A stretch of 38,082 bases of DNA from an uncultured Monoglobus sp. Lineage in GTDB: Bacteria > Bacillota > Clostridia > Monoglobales > Monoglobaceae. The stretch spans positions 1 to 38,082 of the forward strand of contig CANQKP010000003.1 of assembly GCA_947624495.1 (NCBI GenBank). Reading direction: 5' to 3'. The position numbers were made by a program, and so were the translations under genes. The notes below the pieces were generated by a model. The model saw only the letters and a list, made by a program, of their open reading frames with translations, had not been told where the DNA came from and searched no databases. Below, piece by piece: positions 33,006 to 38,082 of the stretch. The number at the start of each line of letters is the position of its first letter. Position 1 is the first letter of the stretch.

Positions 33006-33965
33006 TTATATCATCGAAATAAATATCCATGCGGCGGTCAGCACTGCGCATCCGGCATACAGCAGCCCTTTTGGGCTGTTGTTCCATTCTCCGGTTTTAA
33101 GCCCCCACACGGCGGATATTATCAGCGCAAGCGCGTTGAACAATATCCAGCCCGCGCTTTTTCCTATGTCGCCAAGCATGGACACGGACAATCCGTAAAG
33201 CAAAAGAGCCGAGTACCATACAATACTTGTGCCGAACAGTTTGACCGTTCTCGCTTTGCTCCCCTTTGCTGTGAGCGTTTTCCATTCGCGCTTCGCGCAC
33301 AGTTCGCATATGCACCAAATAAGTCCGGAAAGACAGCCGCCAACCAAAACCGGCATCCATCTTGCGCTTGACGCCGCCGCCTGCGAATAACCGAGAAGAG
33401 CAAATTGCCCGGTTATGCTTTCGGAATGAGCAAAGCCAACGTTCATGGCGCCCGATCCGAGTCCGGACACGACTGCGAGCAAAATGCCTGATGCGGAGCT
33501 TTTCAAGCCGCCGTCACGTCTTACTCCGGCTATTGTCACAATTATCACACCCAAGACGGTCAAAACAAGACCCGCCGCAAACACCGCGGAGGAAGCGCCG
33601 GCAGGAAATGAGCGGTTTATGACCATAGGCATCAGCGAACCGACAATTGTGGAAACGCCCATGGAAATTCCGTAAACCATTGACATTCCTATTTTGTCAA
33701 TACCCTTCGAAAAGCCTATCGCCGAAAGTCCCCACAGCGAGCCGCACAATAAGGGAACGATCCAATAACCAAAACCGTTCACTAAACAGAGCTGCCATAG
33801 CTTCGGAGCCGCCGCCCAAGCGAAGCCTACGGATGTTACTATGCACAAAACATTATATATTCCCCAAAACGCAGCCCATGAGAACGGCGCGTATTTTTTA
33901 TATCCCAATCCAAAGCTGCCCTGACAAACACCTGCAGCCAGCAGCATCGCAAATCCTGTTATCAT
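33006..33965 (-). CDS. RhaT-like sugar/proton symporter
   Basis: 319 residues with about ten hydrophobic helices, the length and layout of the RhaT family within the drug/metabolite transporter superfamily. The N-terminal block AAGVCQGSFGLGYKKYAPFSWAAFWGIYN matches the family's conserved start, where polar residues face the sugar path. E. coli RhaT imports L-rhamnose with protons. Substrate here is not proven; rhamnose would fit the CE12 rhamnogalacturonan esterase elsewhere in the window, though no rhamnose catabolic genes are adjacent. GAGGG precedes the ATG. Confidence 0.8.
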   Translation of the reverse strand: MITGFAMLLAAGVCQGSFGLGYKKYAPFSWAAFWGIYNVLCIVTSVGFAWAAAPKLWQLCLVNGFGYWIVPLLCGSLWGLSAIGFSKGIDKIGMSMVYGISMGVSTIVGSLMPMVINRSFPAGASSAVFAAGLVLTVLGVIIVTIAGVRRDGGLKSSASGILLAVVSGLGSGAMNVGFAHSESITGQFALLGYSQAAASSARWMPVLVGGCLSGLIWCICELCAKREWKTLTAKGSKARTVKLFGTSIVWYSALLLYGLSVSMLGDIGKSAGWILFNALALIISAVWGLKTGEWNNSPKGLLYAGCAVLTAAWIFISMI

Positions 33966-34007
33966 TTTATCCCTCGCAAAAATGTTAAATATTCAAATTA
34001 TGAAATG

Positions 34008-34036
34008 ATTATACCATACTCGATATGAAAAATCAA
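34008..34036 (-). promoter_or_regulatory. Sigma-A promoter of the RhaT-like gene
   Basis: On the minus strand, TTGATT (34031-34036), a 17-bp spacer with a TATGG end and perfect TATAAT (34008-34013) lie about 42 bp before the ATG. Confidence 0.78.
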
Positions 34037-34235
34037 TTGCGCAGTTAGCTTCGCATAATATAACAGGGTTACTACAAATTTCCCGACTTTTGAAGTTGAC
34101 AATTTCGTTAAGACGTTGGACGCTGCAAAAAGTCAGGTTCACCTTATATCGGGGTTATTATAAACTTGTAAATTTTACGGGGTTCCGGCAGTTCTAAAGG
34201 TTCAGAAAATTAAGCAAATAAGGCATTTGCAGAGT

Positions 34236-34264
34236 TTGACAATCCAAGTCTTTTATGATAAAAT
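34236..34264 (+). promoter_or_regulatory. Sigma-A promoter of the C1 protease gene
   Basis: Perfect TTGACA (34236-34241), a 17-bp spacer ending TATGA and TAAAAT (34259-34264) lie 36 bp before the GTG start. Confidence 0.82.
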
Positions 34265-34300
34265 ATCTGCAACAAATTTTCACTTGGGGAGGCGATCAAT

Positions 34301-36907
34301 GTGAATATCCGCATCAAATTACGGCGTTTCGCGGCGCTTATTTTATGCGCGGCTTTATTGTTATGCCCTATGTCCCCCGCGCACGCGGCAATCGACGTTC
34401 AGTGGAGCGATACAAAGCTTTGCGACGGCGCGCTGTCCGCATCCGTATCGGGCGCGGTGGACGGACAATCGCTCATTTTAGCTGTATATTCCTGCGAAAG
34501 ACTCCTCAGTGTAAGCATTGTCGACGCGCAAAACGGCTCGGCTTTTGCAGAAACGACAATCGAAGCTGCGGCGGACACGGCAAAGCTGTTCCTGTGGGAT
34601 ATGGGGACCATAACGCCCGTATGTGATGTGCTGTCAACGCTTACGCGCGAGGACACGCCTACGCCCACGACTGTACCGACACCTACTCCAACGGCTGCGC
34701 CGACACCTACTCCAACGGTCGCGCCTACGCCTACACCAACGGCTGCGCCTACTCCTACACCCACGGCTTTACCAACACCTACTCCAACGGCTGTGCCGAC
34801 ACCTACTCCAACGGTCGCGCCTACTCCGACGCCCACGGCTGCGCCAACACCAACACCCACGGCTGCGCCCACTCCTACACCCACGGCTGTGCCGACACCT
34901 ACACCCACAGCTGTACCAACTCCTACGCCCACGGCTGTGCCAACACCTACACCAACGGTCGCGCCTACTCCGACACCCACAGCTGCGCCGGCACCTACAC
35001 CAACGGCTTTACCAACACCTACACCAACGGCTGCGTCTACTCCGACGCCCACGGCTGCGCCAACACCAACACCAACGGCTGCGCCCACTCCGACACCCAC
35101 GGCTGTTCCTACGCCGAATATCGACACATCGCGTGCGCCCGAAAGCTTAAGTGAGCTTCGATCCGCAAACGACGCGGCTGTTGACGAGCTTGCGAAGCTT
35201 CCGAAATTTGACGGTCGCGATTATAATATTGTAACGCCCGTCAGAAGTCAGATCGGCAATGTATGCTGGGCATACGCAGTTACGGGCGCGGCGGAAACAA
35301 GCGTCCTGCGCGAGGGAATTGACCCGAACGTGTCAGCCGCGTCGCTCGACCTGAACGATCGGCATCTCGCCTGCGCCTGCTTAAATCCCGCCCTTGATCC
35401 TTTGGGCAACAATCTGCCAGACTATCATGAATACTTCGACAATTGGTCAACCGGCGGCGAAACGTACGACGGCGTCTACGCGATGCTTCGCTGGAACGCG
35501 CCCGCGCTTCAGTCTGTTCCTATCACCGAGCCGATAAACAATCCCGCGTATCTGCTTGAAAACGCGATCAATCTCCCCGGCGGTGACATAGACGCTCTAA
35601 AACGCGCGATTGTCAAATACGGCGGCGTGGCGGCGGCATGGTACTGCAATTCCGCGCTGACCCAAAAGGGCTGCTATAACAACAATCTGTCCGCCGGTTT
35701 ATACGGGTTCGGACACGCGAGCGTTATAGTCGGCTGGGATGACAGCGTGGATAAAGACAGATTTTACTATGATGACAGGACCCCGTGTCCCGCTTCTCGC
35801 GACGGCGCGTGGATTTTGAAAAACAGTTGGGGCGCAGGTTTCGGCTTTAGCGGCTACTACTACGTATCCTATGACGTTCTGCTGTCCAAGTGCTTCGCTC
35901 TCGATATGTGTTCCCCCGATGAGTACGATAACAACTACCACTATGATACCACCGTGACAAGAAGCTCAAGCTGGACGCTTGATCCGGGCGAACGCGCCGC
36001 AGCGATGTTTGAAGCGAGAACGGCGTTTGCCGATAGGCACGAGTTTATTACCGGAGTAAACGTGGCTGTGGGAGAAGGCGGCAATTACAAAATAAAAGTG
36101 AAAATTTACAAAAATCCCGCCGCAGACTTTACCGACATATACAGTCCGGAAAACGACCCCGAATCCGGTGAACTTGCCGCAGAGGCGGAATCGGACTTAT
36201 TGATGTACCCCGGAGCGTACACGGTGAAGCTCGCGGAACCGGTGGAATTGGAGCAAAACCAGACATTCAGCGCGGTTGCGGAATTGACCGGCGGAGCAAA
36301 AATACGCGTTGTGACCGAATATGAAAAAACCTCCGGCATTTATCTTTCCAACGATATGACATTCTCCAATTCCGGCGAGGGCTGGACGAATACGCGTTTG
36401 GGCGCATCGCAAGTCGCTCAGATCAAGGTACTAACGAAAAACCTTCCTGTTTCGCAGCATAAGGATAATTCCCTTGATTACGCGGATATTCGCTTTGACT
36501 GGCGTGCCGTGACATATAACCAAACGGCTCAGCATCCCGAACTCACCGTATATTTTGACGGCGAACTGCTTACCGAGGGACAGGATTATACCGTTAGCTA
36601 CCCTGACTCCGTACGCATAGGACGGTTCTGGGCAGCCGTTACGGGCATAGGCGATTACAGCGGAAGCCGCTATATAGACTACTCCGTGAAGCAAGCGCCG
36701 GCTCCGCTTAATAAACCGCCGCGGATAATGGAGGTCACGGGCAATTACGAAACCTACGCGGAAGTGCCGCTGCCCGACGGTTGGGTCTGGGGCGATCCGA
36801 ATATGCCGGTCGCTTCGGAATGGTCCAATTACGCCATATACAAAGGCGACGACGCGGACTGCTATATGAACAATATGGCGGACGTCCGTGTCGTACTCAA
36901 ATTGTGA
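34301..36907 (+). CDS. Secreted papain-like (C1A) cysteine protease with Pro/Thr repeat linker
   Basis: 868 residues. The start is GTG at 34301 with GGGGAGG 8 nt upstream; an ATG two bases earlier is followed at once by TGA. A signal peptide spans about 1-30 (ending SPAHAA), and 31-115 is a small beta domain. Residues 120-274 are a Pro/Thr linker of about 19 eight-residue units. The protease domain (about 290-545) has the catalytic Cys322 in [13 protein letters not shown], His472 in [11 protein letters not shown] and Asn508 in [18 protein letters not shown] lectin-like beta domain (about 548-715) follows, then a C-terminal Ig-like repeat (about 730-805) and a short tail. No anchor motif is seen, so it is probably released or held by its sandwich domains. 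Confidence 0.92.
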   Translation: MNIRIKLRRFAALILCAALLLCPMSPAHAAIDVQWSDTKLCDGALSASVSGAVDGQSLILAVYSCERLLSVSIVDAQNGSAFAETTIEAAADTAKLFLWDMGTITPVCDVLSTLTREDTPTPTTVPTPTPTAAPTPTPTVAPTPTPTAAPTPTPTALPTPTPTAVPTPTPTVAPTPTPTAAPTPTPTAAPTPTPTAVPTPTPTAVPTPTPTAVPTPTPTVAPTPTPTAAPAPTPTALPTPTPTAASTPTPTAAPTPTPTAAPTPTPTAVPTPNIDTSRAPESLSELRSANDAAVDELAKLPKFDGRDYNIVTPVRSQIGNVCWAYAVTGAAETSVLREGIDPNVSAASLDLNDRHLACACLNPALDPLGNNLPDYHEYFDNWSTGGETYDGVYAMLRWNAPALQSVPITEPINNPAYLLENAINLPGGDIDALKRAIVKYGGVAAAWYCNSALTQKGCYNNNLSAGLYGFGHASVIVGWDDSVDKDRFYYDDRTPCPASRDGAWILKNSWGAGFGFSGYYYVSYDVLLSKCFALDMCSPDEYDNNYHYDTTVTRSSSWTLDPGERAAAMFEARTAFADRHEFITGVNVAVGEGGNYKIKVKIYKNPAADFTDIYSPENDPESGELAAEAESDLLMYPGAYTVKLAEPVELEQNQTFSAVAELTGGAKIRVVTEYEKTSGIYLSNDMTFSNSGEGWTNTRLGASQVAQIKVLTKNLPVSQHKDNSLDYADIRFDWRAVTYNQTAQHPELTVYFDGELLTEGQDYTVSYPDSVRIGRFWAAVTGIGDYSGSRYIDYSVKQAPAPLNKPPRIMEVTGNYETYAEVPLPDGWVWGDPNMPVASEWSNYAIYKGDDADCYMNNMADVRVVLKL
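34658..35120 (+). repeat. In-frame 24-bp minisatellite encoding PTPTPTxx
   Basis: About 19 tandem 24-bp units encode Pro-Thr-Pro-Thr-Pro-Thr with a variable pair (TV, AA, VA, AL or AV). The order VA-AA-AL recurs at units 3-5 and 13-15, which suggests a larger block duplication. Every unit is a multiple of 3, so copy changes would alter linker length and not the frame. Confidence 0.9.
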
Positions 36908-36982
36908 GCGCTCCATATGAGCGGCGAAACGGATGAACCATCGGAAAAATGAAGAGGATTATAACAATAATGGAGGTATATT

Positions 36983-38082
36983 ATGGAAAAATACAAGATA
37001 CGCATGGTTGGTGACAATCTTATTCACCGGCAGGTTTACCGGGCGGCTTGGGACGAAACGAGCGGAAAATACGATTTCAATATAATGTTTGATCAAATAT
37101 GTAACAGCATTAAAGAAGCGGATTTATCCATTATAAATCAGGAGACGATTTTTATTAATGACCCGAAAAAATACAGTTCCTTTCCGACTTTCGGCTCACC
37201 AGCCGATTTGGGACACGCGATAGCCGCCGCCGGATTTGATGTTGTTCTTCATGCATCCAATCATTCTTTGGATAAAGGCATTGAGGGGATTTCCGATACA
37301 ATCGGTTTCTGGAAAAAGAATTACCCCGAAATCACATTTTTGGGTATTCATGAATCGGCGGATACCGAGAAGCGGATATGTGTAAAAAGGCTTGGAAATA
37401 TCAAAATTGCTCTTTTGAATTTTACGGAGAAAATGAATTACCGTATGATGCCGCCGGGCAAGCCTTATGTCGTGGACAGAATGCGAAAAAAGGATAAAAA
37501 GAGAATTCGCGCCAAAATCATGCGGGCGCGGGAACAGGCAGATCTGGTAATCGTTCTTCCGCATTGGGGTATCGAGTATATGTATGAGCCGGTAAGCTCG
37601 CAAAAGGAGTGGGCGCGGTTTTTTGCCGAATGCGGGGCGGATCTCATTATCGGAACGCATCCTCATGTGCTGGAATGTACTGAAACAATAATAACATCGG
37701 ACGAACGGCGCGTGCCTTGCTTATATTCCCTCGGGAATTTTATATCCTGTCAGATAATTCCGGGAACGACTCTCGGAGGCATGGCGGATATAACGATAAG
37801 CGTTGAAAACGGAAAGGCCGTCATTTCAAATGTCGAAATCATCCCACTGATCACTCATACAGATGAGAATTATTCCTATTTCACAACATATTTTTTATCA
37901 GACTACACGGAGGATATGGCGTGTCATAACCGACTGCTTTCCGTTATGCAAAAACGGTTTGGCGTCGAACGAATGACCGCGGAAAAATTCCGCGCTCTGT
38001 TTGAGAATATAATGAACCGCAGCGCTTCTGCCGACGCATATTTTAAAACTCCGGCGGATGTGAATAAATATAATATTCACGG
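36983..38082 (+). CDS. CapA-family protein (PGA_cap metallophosphatase fold), 3' end outside window
   Basis: 366 visible residues with no stop before the window end, so it is absent from the track. GGAGG lies 7-8 nt before the ATG. It is a calcineurin-like phosphoesterase fold of the CapA/PGA_cap family: GDNLIHRQV, INQETIF, HASNHSLDKG, VLPHWGIEY, IIGTHPHVLE and YSLGNF are the metal-ligand motifs in order. CapA takes part in poly-gamma-glutamate capsule making in Bacillus, but many family members lie outside capsule operons and their role is unknown. No signal peptide or membrane helix appears at the N-terminus, unlike CapA itself. No other capsule genes are visible. Confidence 0.9.
   Translation, partial: MEKYKIRMVGDNLIHRQVYRAAWDETSGKYDFNIMFDQICNSIKEADLSIINQETIFINDPKKYSSFPTFGSPADLGHAIAAAGFDVVLHASNHSLDKGIEGISDTIGFWKKNYPEITFLGIHESADTEKRICVKRLGNIKIALLNFTEKMNYRMMPPGKPYVVDRMRKKDKKRIRAKIMRAREQADLVIVLPHWGIEYMYEPVSSQKEWARFFAECGADLIIGTHPHVLECTETIITSDERRVPCLYSLGNFISCQIIPGTTLGGMADITISVENGKAVISNVEIIPLITHTDENYSYFTTYFLSDYTEDMACHNRLLSVMQKRFGVERMTAEKFRALFENIMNRSASADAYFKTPADVNKYNIH

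Larger units (their letters stand above)
33966..34300. other. Intergenic region between the RhaT-like and protease genes
   Basis: A 335-bp gap between divergent genes. Each end holds the promoter of its neighbour. The middle, about 34040-34230, contains loosely similar segments (GGGTTACTACAAATTT and GGGTTATTATAAACTT), but no ORF, strong hairpin or known RNA element was recognised. Confidence 0.6.

Noticed and set aside
34658-35120. CRISPR-like array
   Set aside because: Units are contiguous 24-bp coding repeats with no unique spacers, and they encode a regular protein linker.
34399-35127. 242-aa Gly/Val repeat ORF on the minus strand
   Set aside because: It is the reverse complement of the Pro/Thr minisatellite; no start signals or domain.
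36983-38082. Capsule biosynthesis locus
   Set aside because: Only a CapA-family protein is seen; no CapB or CapC-like genes are present, and many family members have no capsule role.

Overview
The window looks like a chromosomal stretch of a Firmicutes bacterium, most likely a gut or rumen Clostridia/Oscillospiraceae-type organism. The reasons are strong GGAGG ribosome-binding sites, textbook sigma-A promoters with 17-bp spacers, RicT/YaaT, a single-chain glycyl-tRNA synthetase, a YaaO-type PLP enzyme, group III phosphofructokinase, archaeal-type phosphoglycerate mutase, and large secreted plant-polysaccharide enzymes. No species can be assigned from the sequence alone.

Region 1 (1-9248, all minus strand) is a long run of tightly packed housekeeping genes: yaaO-like, holB, ricT, rsmE, a small membrane protein, a PflX-type radical SAM protein, a CE12 (rhamnogalacturonan acetylesterase-like) protein, then atpB-atpE-atpF and a partial gene in which ATP synthase delta and alpha are one continuous reading frame. 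I checked that frame codon by codon and found no stop between position 1027 and the window edge. This delta-alpha fusion is one of the two most striking observations here.

Region 2 (9249-16001) holds glyQS and rpmE, an intergenic stretch rich in hairpins and duplicated sequence, the glycolytic genes pfkA (minus) and apgM (plus) transcribed divergently, then purA and a small unknown gene.

Region 3 (16002-24676, minus) carries two GH3 glycosidases. One is apparently cytoplasmic with permuted domain order. The other is a 2071-residue secreted multidomain GH3 protein that ends in a rhodanese domain with an intact CX4R loop, the second striking observation.

Region 4 (24677-32466, minus) has a polar amino-acid ABC transporter operon driven by two near-identical tandem promoters, a secreted LysM-CAP protein, an OmpR-type two-component system behind a small secreted protein with repeated YckD-like motifs, and a DUF5131 (Gp37/Gp68) protein with a Cys-rich tail.

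Region 5 (32467-38082) has a truncated nucleoside hydrolase remnant, a RhaT-like sugar transporter, a secreted papain-like protease with 19 copies of an 8-residue Pro/Thr repeat, and the start of a CapA-family protein. No tRNA, rRNA, CRISPR array, insertion sequence or phage module was recognised.
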